Assembly: GCF_015245355.1 (NCBI RefSeq)
Contig: NZ_CP063311.1
Coordinates: forward strand, 3,801,179-3,865,178
Direction of reading: 5' to 3'
DNA length: 64,000 nucleotides
Origin: Anabaenopsis elenkinii CCIBt3563
GTDB taxonomy: Bacteria; Cyanobacteriota; Cyanobacteriia; Cyanobacteriales; Nostocaceae
Under the pieces are notes generated by a model. The model saw nothing but the letters and a program-made list of their open reading frames with translations, had not been told where the DNA came from and searched no databases. Below are positions 54,475 through 63,492 of this stretch, in pieces. A program made the position numbers and the translations under genes. Position 1 is the stretch's first letter; every line of letters starts with the position of its first letter.

Positions 54475-55665
54475 TTATCTAGCTGATCTTTTTTGACAAT
54501 ACTTATAAGCAGCATAAGCCATGGTTACAACCCCGGTGATAATCGCTGATTCATCAACTTCAAATTCTGGATGGTGTAATGGGTGATTAATAATTCTATC
54601 TTTGTAGCCTACACCTAAGCGAAACATCGAACCGGGAGCGTGTTCTAAATAGACAGAGAAGTCTTCAGCACCTAGAGAAGGTTCAGGTAAAACTTGGACG
54701 CGATCGCTACTCCAAGCTTCCTCAGCTGCAGATTGTAACAATTGGGTGATGGCATAATCATTCTGTACACTGGGCACACCTGGACGATAATTAACTTGAT
54801 AACGCGCCCCAAAAGAATGGCAAACATTAGCGACAATATTTTCAATCCAGTTGGGGAGTTGACTCCGGGTTTCCGGATGGAGCGATCGCACTGTTCCCAA
54901 CAACTGTACTTGATCAGCAATTACATTTGGCGCTCTTCCGCCCGTAATTTTCCCTATACTTAAAACCACAGGACGCAGGGGATTCTGTGTACGGCTAATA
55001 GCTTGTTGTAATGCAGTAATCACCTGTGAAGCAATCCAAATTGCATCAATGGCTTCATGGGGGCGCGCCCCATGGCCAGATTCTCCCATAATAATAATTT
55101 CTAAATCATCAGCTGCGGCTGTCAACGCACCGTAACGTACACCAATAGATCCGGCGGGGATAGAGGGGAAAACATGAACACCTAATATAGCTGTCACCTC
55201 GGACATCGCCCCGTCCTTGACCATCCAGGTTGCGCCTTGAGCAATTTCCTCAGCTGGCTGAAATAAAAACCGCACCTTAGCGCCCAATTCCTCCGCTATT
55301 TCCGAGAGCACCATTGCTGTTCCTAAGCCCACTGTGGTATGAACATCATGACCGCAAGCGTGCATCACACCTTGTATACGGGAAGCATAATCTAAATTTG
55401 TCCGTTCTTGAATTGGCAAAGCATCCATATCAGTACGAATTGCCAATAAACGCTCATCTGTCCGAGTATTTTGTAGTTCTCCCATCACCCCTGTTCTACC
55501 AATCCCCTCCTCCACATGGAGACCACTAGAAGACAACACACCGGCCACAAAGGCAGATGTTTGGTATTCTTGACCGCTGAGTTCTGGGTGAGAGTGGATA
55601 TGACGGCGAATTTCAATTAAGCGGGGCGCCAATGTAGTGACTAAGTCTTTAATACGGGTTAGCAT
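54475..55665 (-). CDS. M20 family metallopeptidase / amidohydrolase
   Basis: 396 residues from ATG 55665 (ATG 55701 in frame upstream). Zinc ligands are seen in 'HIHSHPELSGQE', 'MHACGHDVHTTVGLG', 'PAEEIAQGATWMV' and 'HHPEFEVDES'. The middle 'GESGHGARPHEAIDAI' is the dimerisation domain. It belongs to the IAA-amino acid hydrolase/N-acyl-amino acid amidohydrolase group. Cargo unknown. Confidence 0.93.
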   Translation of the reverse strand: MLTRIKDLVTTLAPRLIEIRRHIHSHPELSGQEYQTSAFVAGVLSSSGLHVEEGIGRTGVMGELQNTRTDERLLAIRTDMDALPIQERTNLDYASRIQGVMHACGHDVHTTVGLGTAMVLSEIAEELGAKVRFLFQPAEEIAQGATWMVKDGAMSEVTAILGVHVFPSIPAGSIGVRYGALTAAADDLEIIIMGESGHGARPHEAIDAIWIASQVITALQQAISRTQNPLRPVVLSIGKITGGRAPNVIADQVQLLGTVRSLHPETRSQLPNWIENIVANVCHSFGARYQVNYRPGVPSVQNDYAITQLLQSAAEEAWSSDRVQVLPEPSLGAEDFSVYLEHAPGSMFRLGVGYKDRIINHPLHHPEFEVDESAIITGVVTMAYAAYKYCQKRSAR

Positions 55666-55951
55666 TACTCTATTGTATCTGACAGGCTTTGTTTCCATCA
55701 TAGAAAAGTGTTCCCCAACAAGATGCTTTTTCTCTACAGCTACAATGGGAAAATAGCCTTGTTTGACTTCAGGATTAGACTGTCATTAAATATACTCATT
55801 TTCACTAGAACACAGCTATAAAGTGGTAATAGAGCATCTATAAAAATATGATAAATTTCCTGGAAGGACTATACAAAATCGGATTGAGATGTTAGCATAT
55901 CTATGCTAAGGCATTATACTGAAATTATTATAGACTACGAAATATGTCATC

Positions 55952-56116
55952 CCCGATGTATCAAATACTTGATACATCGGGTATATTATTTGATCGGTGG
56001 GCAAAATCTCATCTCTACGATGCTTGCTGTTAGCGGATCGGCGCGTTAGCACCGGTAAATTCATTGGAGTCCCCATGACGCAATAGTCCGCCGGCTCTTG
56101 CCTTAGGGAGTGTCAA
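55952..56116 (+). mobile_element. Solo IS200/IS605-type end (PATE-like remnant)
   Basis: A perfect 13-bp hairpin (cccgatgtatcaa 55952-55964 and ttgatacatcggg 55969-55981) is followed by a stretch that matches the 3' end sequence of IS200/IS605 tnpB elements: 'tacgatgcttgctgttagcgg', 'gcgcgttagcaccggtaaattc', 'ccgccggctcttgcc' and the terminal 'agggagtgtcaa' (56105-56116). No tnpB is attached. It lies 10 nt after the stop of the kinase gene. It may hold a guide-RNA (omega RNA) scaffold. Confidence 0.6.
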
Positions 56117-56125
56117 CCACTCCCC

Positions 56126-57856
56126 TTAACGCCACCCCAACCAGCGCAACCCGGGAACAATCAGGTAATAACTCACCCCTAACCAAAAGCTCATCAACAG
56201 ACCCACCAAACTTAAAAAAATCATGGGCAGGTATGATGTTAAAAATATTGACTGACCAGAAAATTGAAAAATAGTAGTTGGGAAACCAAAAATAATTAAC
56301 ATTGCGAATATAATCGCACTACCCAAAGCAGCCACCACAGCATGGACTATCTGATGGCTGCGGAAGTCTATACTCAACGTCAATAGAAAAACTGCAACTA
56401 AAATTACTGTCAATAGTGCTTCACTGCTATCTTTGGGTGTGATGAATTGCCAAACTAACCAACTCAATCCATAGCTGATCATACCCATGAGTGATGCTAC
56501 TAAAAACCGTTTTCGTTGACCAAAACACCCCGATATTGTCAACCCCCATGCGGTTCCCCAACCTGCGCCGACAAACACTATCATTTCTGTGGCTACAATA
56601 GCTTGAGTATTAGTTACTAATTCCGGTAGCTGACGCAAAATATGTTCCGAAACTTGCTCCCCTAATACTGTACGATAAGCTATAAAGAAACCAATAATCG
56701 TACCTACACAACTACCAAAGCTAGTTAATAGCATAGCCCAAATTGTCGCCCCACAAGCTTGTAAAACCTTGAGAATTGCTTGAGCTATCAAAACAATTGT
56801 TTTACCTATGGCATGGGTGACATGATTGAATAGATTCTCAATCCCCTGTATTAAAAGTGTAAACTTAGCGGCAACTTCTGCTACTCCTTGCTGCACAGAT
56901 TCCCTGATTTGGGAAAATAAGCTAGTCCGGGAAGATCGGTGGATAATCTTATTTAATCTTTTCTGAATAATTCCTGCGTTTCCTGGACGCGATCGCACAT
57001 CTTCTAGTACCATTTCATCTAGTAAATCTGCCAGATGGGGATTAACTTTTATCTGATCTCGCCAGCGCAGCACACCAGTTTGGGGATCTCGTAATTCCAG
57101 GGGATACTTACCCGTCAGTAATTCAATCATCGTCTGACCAAGGGCATAAAAATCAGCCCTAGGGCCAATATTACCACCGGTAATCTGTTCTGGGGGACTG
57201 TAACCAGAAGAATATAACTTAGTTGAACTGGACTCTCGACGTACTTTAGGGGTGTTAAATTGTTTCACTCCACCAAAATCAATCAATACCAGTTCTCCCT
57301 TGTTTCCCTCAGTTCGTAACATCAAATTAGAAGGTTTGATGTCCCGATGAATAATCTGGCGTTTGTGCAGTTTCTGTAAAATACTTATCGCCTGAGAAAA
57401 CCAAATTAACACCAAATCCTCTGGACATCCTTGAGGATGATTTTGCAGGATCTCTTCGAGAGTCGAGCCGTTAATTTTTTCCATCACCAGACAAGCTAGT
57501 TGACGCGGTTTAGAATTGGGTACATTAACCTCAAAATAACCATCACATTCTACCCTGGGAACACCAGGATGCTGCAACTTAATTAAAACGTCGGCTTCTT
57601 GTTTAAATAATTCCCGTGCTTTGGGTGAATTTTCTACCAACACTTTTAGTACTTTTTCGGTCTGGGTCTTTTGATCCCAAACTGTGTAAATTTGCGCAAA
57701 TCCTCCTGCGCCCAAGGGTTGCACAGGCACATAACGATCTAACATCTGTAGCGGTGTGCCACAACTTTGACAAAACTTATTGCCCCAAGGTTGAGGATAA
57801 GGACGTTTACATTCAGGATTTATGCAGTGAACCGCATTCTTAGTGATGTCGGGCAC
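56126..57856 (-). CDS. Serine/threonine protein kinase with zinc ribbon and membrane tail
   Basis: 576 residues. An N-terminal zinc ribbon (Cys11, 16, 29, 32) is followed by a Hanks-type kinase: 'PLGAGGFAQIYTVW' (about 48-61), Lys71, 'HRDIKPSNLM', 'IDFGGVKQF', and 'GPRADFYALGQTMIELLTGKYP'. A C-terminal part of about 250 residues has five or more membrane helices. It fits the layout of cyanobacterial Spk-type kinases. It lies 38 nt after the M50 gene on the same strand. Confidence 0.93.
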   Translation of the reverse strand: MPDITKNAVHCINPECKRPYPQPWGNKFCQSCGTPLQMLDRYVPVQPLGAGGFAQIYTVWDQKTQTEKVLKVLVENSPKARELFKQEADVLIKLQHPGVPRVECDGYFEVNVPNSKPRQLACLVMEKINGSTLEEILQNHPQGCPEDLVLIWFSQAISILQKLHKRQIIHRDIKPSNLMLRTEGNKGELVLIDFGGVKQFNTPKVRRESSSTKLYSSGYSPPEQITGGNIGPRADFYALGQTMIELLTGKYPLELRDPQTGVLRWRDQIKVNPHLADLLDEMVLEDVRSRPGNAGIIQKRLNKIIHRSSRTSLFSQIRESVQQGVAEVAAKFTLLIQGIENLFNHVTHAIGKTIVLIAQAILKVLQACGATIWAMLLTSFGSCVGTIIGFFIAYRTVLGEQVSEHILRQLPELVTNTQAIVATEMIVFVGAGWGTAWGLTISGCFGQRKRFLVASLMGMISYGLSWLVWQFITPKDSSEALLTVILVAVFLLTLSIDFRSHQIVHAVVAALGSAIIFAMLIIFGFPTTIFQFSGQSIFLTSYLPMIFLSLVGLLMSFWLGVSYYLIVPGLRWLGWR

Positions 57857-57894
57857 ATTTGCTATAATACAGAGACTAAATTGATTTTAACCTA

Positions 57895-58638
57895 TTACTC
57901 CCCACGATAGGCGATGCGCAAGCTTTGGAATAGAATCACCAGAGATGCGATCGCCATCAATCCGCCCCAAAACCAGTAAGGTAAGATTAAATATTTTTGC
58001 ATTTGCCCTGTATCCGAAATTCCCAGTGGTCCTGCACTGTAGGTAAATAAATAATTTAGTTGGTGGTAAGTACTGACACAAGCTTGTACACCCAGAAATT
58101 GAATGGCAAATCCCTGCACCCACTGGGGAGCTTTCAGGGATATTCCCAGAATAATTAAACCCAATATGGGAATCGCCACCAATCCAAACCCGGAACCCAC
58201 CCAAAGTAATGTTGAAAGTAACAGAAGGCTACCCAGTATCTTTAAGCTCAGGGAAGCAACGGTAAAACTACGGGAAGCCAGAATCAAACCGGCGCCTGCA
58301 ATCGGTGGGCCCATGGGACCTGCTGCGGCCACTAAAGCCGGGCCAATTGGCCATAGAGCTTGAGAGATGCTATAACTGGCAACGCCAGAACCATTACTAA
58401 AAATTTGTAATTGATGGAACCGGCCTCCTAACAGCATAGCCATCAATCCGTGACCCATTTCGTGGAACCAAGTTGCCAGGATACTAAAAGGGTATAAAAT
58501 ATAATCACCTTTTGGAACTTGCCACAACAGGGTAGTCACTACCGCTGCTGTAATTAGCCAAGTTAGTCCCATAGGTTCTACTACAGGTGGCGCAAGTCTT
58601 GTCAGCTTTGGTAAAAAATCTCTTCCTGGTTCCTTCAT
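57895..58638 (-). CDS. M50 family metallopeptidase (membrane)
   Basis: 247 residues with about six membrane helices. Zinc motif HEMGH lies in 'ATWFHEMGHGLMAMLLGG', with 'GPMGPPIAGAG' later. Related to site-2-protease-like M50 peptidases that cut membrane proteins. It is in a same-strand run with an FHA protein (upstream) and a Ser/Thr kinase (downstream). Targets unknown. Confidence 0.88.
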   Translation of the reverse strand: MKEPGRDFLPKLTRLAPPVVEPMGLTWLITAAVVTTLLWQVPKGDYILYPFSILATWFHEMGHGLMAMLLGGRFHQLQIFSNGSGVASYSISQALWPIGPALVAAAGPMGPPIAGAGLILASRSFTVASLSLKILGSLLLLSTLLWVGSGFGLVAIPILGLIILGISLKAPQWVQGFAIQFLGVQACVSTYHQLNYLFTYSAGPLGISDTGQMQKYLILPYWFWGGLMAIASLVILFQSLRIAYRGE

Positions 58639-58722
58639 GGGTAAATTGTGGTGAACATCCGTCGCTGGTTTGATGTGGATAATTTACTCATCCGAGAATT
58701 ATTCTCGGATGACAGAAGTCAG

Positions 58723-59562
58723 TTAGGCAAGTTGAAACAGAAAGGTGACTAAATCTCCCTTACCCAGACTGATGCGATCGCCTGGTCTGAGGCGGTGTCG
58801 GTTACCGGGTAATAAGGGCGAGTTATTAATGTAAGTTCCGTTAGAACTACCCACATCTTCTATATAATGAAAATCTCCCTCAACACGAATATCTGCATGT
58901 ATCCGGGAGACAATTTCCGAATTGGAAAATCCCGAAACATCAATATCTGGGGGAATCCGGTCATTGGGTTTGCCGATATGAATCACAGACAGACCTTGTG
59001 GTAATTCAACCTCGCGATCGCTTTGGATGTGGAATAACCGTGCCGTTACCTGCTGTAATTGGGTCATAGAAGGATAGGGAACCGGTGCTGGTACTGGTTC
59101 GGCTACTACGGGTGCTGGTGCTGGTTCGGCCGCTACCGGTACTGGTACTGGTTCAGCTACTACCGGTACTGGTACTGGTTCGGGTACTACGGGTACTGGT
59201 ACTGGTTCGGGTACAGCTGTTGAAATTATCGTTGGTGGTAGAGGTGAAGTAACCGGCTGATTGGTGTTGGGATCTGGGTTACTTCCCACAGAAGCTGCTA
59301 CAGGTGCAACTGCTAAAAGCGGATCAGGCTGTACTAACTGTGGTACTTCTACCGTCGGTATATGGGGAGATGCTACAGGTGTAGGGGCGGGTGCTGGATT
59401 TGAATGCAGGTTATAACCACATTGACCACAAAAAGCAGCATCAGCCTGCACAGTTGCGCCACAGTTGGGACAGTTACTAATGGTTGGTAAAGCCGTATAA
59501 CAGGCTTCACATGTGACAGCGCCGTCTGGATTGGGGTGATTGCAATTAGGACAAACGATCAT
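58723..59562 (-). CDS. FHA domain protein with two zinc ribbons
   Basis: 279 residues. Two zinc ribbons (Cys4, 7, 18, 21 and Cys31, 34, 45, 48) are followed by a Pro/Val/Ala-rich linker (about 52-165) made of repeated 'EPVPVPV' units, then a C-terminal FHA domain ('SNSEIVSRIHADIRVEGDFHYIEDVGSSNGTYIN'; conserved Ser/His and SSNGT). FHA domains bind phospho-Thr. It may read targets of the kinase in the same run. Linker DNA is itself a tandem repeat. Confidence 0.92.
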   Translation of the reverse strand: MIVCPNCNHPNPDGAVTCEACYTALPTISNCPNCGATVQADAAFCGQCGYNLHSNPAPAPTPVASPHIPTVEVPQLVQPDPLLAVAPVAASVGSNPDPNTNQPVTSPLPPTIISTAVPEPVPVPVVPEPVPVPVVAEPVPVPVAAEPAPAPVVAEPVPAPVPYPSMTQLQQVTARLFHIQSDREVELPQGLSVIHIGKPNDRIPPDIDVSGFSNSEIVSRIHADIRVEGDFHYIEDVGSSNGTYINNSPLLPGNRHRLRPGDRISLGKGDLVTFLFQLA

Positions 59563-59747
59563 CGATTTCAGTCCTTGTTCAAGATCATCGTAAGATACTA
59601 TTGGTCAAGATAAAGACACTCAGGACACCAATATTGTGGGACAGTACCACACACAAAAGCTACTAGAAAATCTAGCCATGAGTGATTGTAGTCTTCGGGA
59701 GTTAGGAATAAGCCTCAACCTGGAGGCCATTACAGGTTAGCTCAGGA

Positions 59748-59809
59748 GATAACTCTAGCTTCCCATGGTAATTGTTACTCTTGATGGGGAAGTCAATCTG
59801 GGAGTTATC
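59748..59809 (-). terminator. Compound hairpin just after pgl
   Basis: gataactc (59748-59755) pairs with gagttatc (59802-59809), and inner cttccc (59759-59764) with gggaag (59787-59792). It starts one base after the pgl stop codon. It may end the pgl transcript. No long T run follows, so other roles are open. Confidence 0.5.
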
Positions 59810-60532
59810 TTAGCTAGCGTGATATAGCCCGGCGGCTGCATCCAGCAACCACCACAGTTCTCCTTGGGGTTTAATCAAGCGGGATGGATAAGCAAAGTCA
59901 TCAGCCACAGGCGCGAAGACTTGAGCAAGAGCTGGTTGTTTATTAGCACCAGCAACTAGAAAAATCACACTGCGAGCAGCGTTAATAAATGGGTATGTGA
60001 AGGTTATGCGGGGGTTACCGTCTTTGTTACCCACGGTAATCAAGCGGTCATCGACTTTTAAAGCTGGGGTGTGGGGAAACAAAGAAGCGGTATGTGCGTC
60101 GTCACCCATTCCTAACAGTATGACATCTAAAGCGGGAAACTCGTTGACCCCAGAATTAAAAAATTCTCGCAAATGCTGTTCATATTTGGCAGCTGATAGG
60201 GCTGGATCTCCCTCTAAAGTCGGTATAGCGTGAATATTAGTTGCTGGGATATCAACATGATCCAACCACGCACGTCGAGCCATCAGTTCATTACTATCAG
60301 GATGATCTGGGGGTACATAACGTTCATCTCCCCAAAAGACATGAATTTGATCCCAAGGGAGTTTTTGACTAGCTATCGCCTCATATAATGGCTTTGGTGT
60401 ACTACCACCAGCTAAGGCAATGGTAAATTGTCCGCGTTCCTCAATGGCGGTTGACAACTTGGATAGAATCAAGTCTAGCGATCGCGCCACTAAGTCCGAA
60501 ACACTCGGCAGAACTTCAACCTTGTTATTCAT
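59810..60532 (-). CDS. pgl: 6-phosphogluconolactonase
   Basis: 240 residues. Motifs 'FTIALAGGSTPKPLYEAIA', 'VFWGDERYVPPDHPDSNELMARRAWL', 'VILLGMGDDAHTASLFPHTP' and 'FLVAGANKQPALAQV' fit the family. It hydrolyses 6-phosphogluconolactone in the oxidative pentose phosphate pathway, which supplies NADPH in the dark and in heterocysts. Confidence 0.96.
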   Translation of the reverse strand: MNNKVEVLPSVSDLVARSLDLILSKLSTAIEERGQFTIALAGGSTPKPLYEAIASQKLPWDQIHVFWGDERYVPPDHPDSNELMARRAWLDHVDIPATNIHAIPTLEGDPALSAAKYEQHLREFFNSGVNEFPALDVILLGMGDDAHTASLFPHTPALKVDDRLITVGNKDGNPRITFTYPFINAARSVIFLVAGANKQPALAQVFAPVADDFAYPSRLIKPQGELWWLLDAAAGLYHAS

Positions 60533-60714
60533 AGTTTAATCATCCTATCGCCCACTTCTGTGCAATACCATAACTAATTTATGACTATTGCCCTTTTTAA
60601 CTTTTGAAACTTTTAACGAGTTCCAGCAAATCTCATCTTTGCCATGGGATGGGCTACTTAAGCTATATAACAACCAAGGCTGATCACCTTATACAGAGGC
60701 GATCAATGACATCT

Positions 60715-61458
60715 CTAGTTGACTAGTAACAGCTGATCCCAGTCTGAGATTGCCTCTCTCTGTAATATTAACAGTTGCTGAATGCCTTTTTCCGCAAAAT
60801 CTAGTAAGTGATTTAACTCAGTCCGGCTATAACTACCTGCTTCTGCTGTGCCCTGAATTTCAATTATACCCAGATGTTGGTTCATAACCACATTAAAATC
60901 TACTGTTGCTGTCACATCCTCAATATAGTTTAAATCTAAATATGGCTCCCCTGCCAATAAACCCACAGATATTGCTGCTATTTGTCCAGATAATGGCGAT
61001 CGCTCTAATACACCTTGTTGCACCAATTGAGAAACTGCATGAGCTAAGGCGACAAACCCCCCTGTAATCGCTGCTGTTCTAGTTCCAGCATCTGCTTGTA
61101 AGACATCAGCATCTACAGTCAGGGTTCGTTCTCCTAAGACATCAAAATCAATTGCTCCTCGTAGGCTACGTCCAATTAAACGTTGAATTTCCTGAGTTCT
61201 TCCAGACAATTTCAACAATTCTCGAGCTTGCCGTTCTTGTGTAGCGGAAGGCAACATTCTATACTCTGATGTCAACCAACCTTTGCCACTACCCGCTAAG
61301 AATTTGGGCACACCTTCACTGACGCTGACAGTACACAGTACTTGCGTGTCTCCAAATTTTGTCAGGACTGAACCAGGGGCAAAGCGGGTAAAACCAGTAT
61401 GAAAGCTGATAGGACGAAGTTGGTAGGGTTGTCGACCATCGGGGCGTTGCCAGACCAT
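60715..61458 (-). CDS. rph: Ribonuclease PH
   Basis: 247 residues. '[15 protein letters not shown]', '[18 protein letters not shown]', '[16 protein letters not shown]', '[40 protein letters not shown]' and '[18 protein letters not shown]' are typical. It trims tRNA 3' ends by phosphorolysis. Downstream are small hairpin-free spaces; the divergent gene is CobO-like. Confidence 0.97.
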   Translation of the reverse strand: MVWQRPDGRQPYQLRPISFHTGFTRFAPGSVLTKFGDTQVLCTVSVSEGVPKFLAGSGKGWLTSEYRMLPSATQERQARELLKLSGRTQEIQRLIGRSLRGAIDFDVLGERTLTVDADVLQADAGTRTAAITGGFVALAHAVSQLVQQGVLERSPLSGQIAAISVGLLAGEPYLDLNYIEDVTATVDFNVVMNQHLGIIEIQGTAEAGSYSRTELNHLLDFAEKGIQQLLILQREAISDWDQLLLVN

Positions 61459-61688
61459 GAGAATTACCTCAGAAATTTTATACAGACTATACTCCCTATG
61501 CCTGTGCCACGCAAGCCATCAGATTTGCAGATACAGCCTTTGATAGTAAAAATCTGTTATATTTAGTCCGTTGACAGGAGTTTTAATTTTGTAGACACAC
61601 AGAAGAAATTGAACTCATACCAGTTCTTGTTTTCCTCTGATGACCATGCTTATCCCATCTAATTCTTTGCTATTTTTTAAACTTATCT

Positions 61689-62225
61689 ATGATTGCCCAA
61701 TTAGAAACTCCCAGCGCCAATTCAACCCTAAACTTACCCTATCCAGTTGCGGGATTAGTACAAGTTTTTACGAGTAAGCAACGTATCTTTTTTACTAGTG
61801 TCATAGCCCAAGCCCTGAGAATTGCAGGTCAAGGTACACCAGTATTAGTAGTACAATTTCTCAAAGGTGGTATTGGTCAAGGTCTAGAGCGCCCCATTCA
61901 ATTAGGGCAAAATTTAGATTGGATTCGCTGTGATGTCCCTCGCTGCATCGACACACCTCATCTAGACGCAGCGGAAAGTGAAGCTTTACAAAAGTTGTGG
62001 CAATATACGCAAACGGTAGTAAGTGCGGGTAAATATTCTCTAGTGGTTTTAGATGAATTAAGTTTAGCAATTAATTTTGGCTTAATTCCCGAAACCGAGG
62101 TTTTAGAATTTCTCGCACAACGCCCGGCTCATGTTGATATTATCCTGACAGGAATAGAGATGCCAACATCTCTATTAGATGTAGCAGACCAAATTACCGA
62201 AATTCGTCGTAGTCATCGACTTTAA
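61689..62225 (+). CDS. CobO-like protein with degenerate P-loop
   Basis: 178 residues. The body matches cob(I)alamin adenosyltransferases of the CobA/CobO type: 'TPVLVVQFLKGGIGQGLERPI', 'YSLVVLDELSLAINFGLIPETEVLEFL', and 'HVDIILTGIEMPTSLLDVADQITEI'. The P-loop that should read GxGKGKTT is 'FTSKQRIFFTSV' (27-38), without Gly or the Lys-Thr pair. ATP binding is thus in doubt. It may act as a non-catalytic member. The dcd gene follows 86 nt later. Confidence 0.8.
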   Translation: MIAQLETPSANSTLNLPYPVAGLVQVFTSKQRIFFTSVIAQALRIAGQGTPVLVVQFLKGGIGQGLERPIQLGQNLDWIRCDVPRCIDTPHLDAAESEALQKLWQYTQTVVSAGKYSLVVLDELSLAINFGLIPETEVLEFLAQRPAHVDIILTGIEMPTSLLDVADQITEIRRSHRL

Positions 62226-62311
62226 CCAGATACACCGGGGTTATCCACGTCTCGAAGATGTCAGCGAAATGATTGTTGATGTTTGTAGATTTATTTACAC
62301 AGAGGTCAAAC

Positions 62312-62893
62312 GTGCTGAAAAATGATAAATGGATCATCGAACAAGCCAAACTAGGAATGATTTCTCCGTTTGAAAGTTCTCTAGTGCGCCAGGTTGAAGA
62401 TAGGAGAGTCATTAGTTATGGCTTATCTAGCTATGGCTATGATTTAAGATTAGCTCCCACAGATTTTCGTATTTTTAGACACATTCCAGGTACTATTGTT
62501 AATCCTAAGCGGTTTAATCCTGAGAACCTAGAATCGATTCCACTACAAACCGATGAAGATGGATCATTTTTTATTATTCCCGCTAACTCTTACGCCTTGG
62601 GTGTATCCCTGGAAAGATTGCGGATTCCTCCGAACATCACAGTTATTTGTATCGGAAAATCAACTATGGCCCGTTGCGGGATTATTGCTAACATCACTCC
62701 TGCTGAAGCCTCATGGGAAGGTTTCCTGACTCTGGAATTTAGCAATGCTTCTAGTGCTGACTGTCGCATCTACGCTAATGAGGGTGTGTTGCAGCTGCTA
62801 TTTCTAGAAGGTGAACCATGTCAAACAACTTACGCAGAACGCTTTGGTAAGTATCAAAATCAAGCCCAAACTGTAACTATTGCCAAGGTTTAG
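62312..62893 (+). CDS. dcd: dCTP deaminase
   Basis: 193 residues from GTG 62312 (agaggtc ribosome site). The start gives LKNDKWIIEQA as in the family. 'GLSSYGYDLRLAPTDFRIF', 'ALGVSLERLRIPPNITVICIGKSTMARCGIIANITPAEASWEG' (with the catalytic Glu region) and 'LEFSNASSADCRIYANEGVLQLLFL' support it. It makes dUTP from dCTP for dTMP synthesis. Confidence 0.95.
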   Translation: MLKNDKWIIEQAKLGMISPFESSLVRQVEDRRVISYGLSSYGYDLRLAPTDFRIFRHIPGTIVNPKRFNPENLESIPLQTDEDGSFFIIPANSYALGVSLERLRIPPNITVICIGKSTMARCGIIANITPAEASWEGFLTLEFSNASSADCRIYANEGVLQLLFLEGEPCQTTYAERFGKYQNQAQTVTIAKV

Positions 62894-62907
62894 TTTCAAC
62901 AATTACC

Positions 62908-62993
62908 GCTCAAAAATTGTTAATTTTTGAGCACAAATCAAAGGAATCCCCGTGAAGCAAGAATCCCCCGGCTTCTAGCCGTGGGGAGTGTCA
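62908..62993 (+). mobile_element. IS200/IS605-type end remnant
   Basis: A perfect 11-bp hairpin (gctcaaaaatt 62908-62918, aatttttgagc 62922-62932) is followed by 'ggaatccccgtgaagcaaga' and 'cccccggcttctagccgtgg' to 'ggggagtgtcaa' (ending 62993). It resembles the unit at 56064-56116, base for base in many places. No tnpB remains. The hairpin could also be the dcd terminator. Nothing else is seen in 62994-63073. Confidence 0.6.
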
Positions 62994-63073
62994 ATTCACG
63001 TACTAGCAAAAAAGCAAAGAAGCATCATAAATCTCAAAGTACCTTTGCTAAAAACGGACTAGGAGATATAGAA

Positions 63074-63104
63074 ACCTCTAGTTCAGGTGAAGCGAACTAG
63101 AGGT
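63074..63104. terminator. 11-bp hairpin between dcd and pentapeptide gene
   Basis: acctctagttc (63074-63084) pairs with gaactagaggt (63094-63104) around a 9-nt loop. No long T run follows on either side, so it is a weak terminator or structural element. It lies just after the stop of the minus-strand pentapeptide gene. Confidence 0.5.
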
Positions 63105-63114
63105 AGTTCATTAT

Positions 63115-63474
63115 CTAGTCGGAGACAGTACCATCAGGAAGGATAGCATTCCGAAAATTCGCTCCTTCCAAGTTGGCATTGGTCAAATTTGCTGCTCTTA
63201 AATTAGCACGATCTAAATCGGCTTTGTGCAGGTTGGCTCCTTCCAAGTTAGCGCCTTCTAGATTTGCAGATGTCAGATAGGTTGTACTTAAATCGGCATT
63301 ACTGAGATTTGCGGATTCTAGATGTGCTTTATGCAGATTGGCTTTACTGAGATTGGCACCGCTAAGATCAACTTGATTTAAGATTAATCCACCTAGATTA
63401 GCCCTGCTTAAATCTACCTGTGTAAAATTGCGTTCTCCTGCAGCATAACGTCGCAGAAAATTATCTACGTCCAT
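63115..63474 (-). CDS. Pentapeptide repeat protein
   Basis: 119 residues from ATG 63474 (ATG 63489 in frame upstream). After 'MDVDNFLRRYAAGERNFTQV' comes a run of about 16 A(N/D)LxX repeats ('DLSRANLGGLILNQVDLSG' onward), which form a right-handed quadrilateral helix. Such proteins have varied, mostly unknown roles in cyanobacteria. The GlsB-like gene starts 18 nt upstream on the same strand. Confidence 0.9.
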   Translation of the reverse strand: MDVDNFLRRYAAGERNFTQVDLSRANLGGLILNQVDLSGANLSKANLHKAHLESANLSNADLSTTYLTSANLEGANLEGANLHKADLDRANLRAANLTNANLEGANFRNAILPDGTVSD

Positions 63475-63492
63475 ACATATATACCTCAATAC

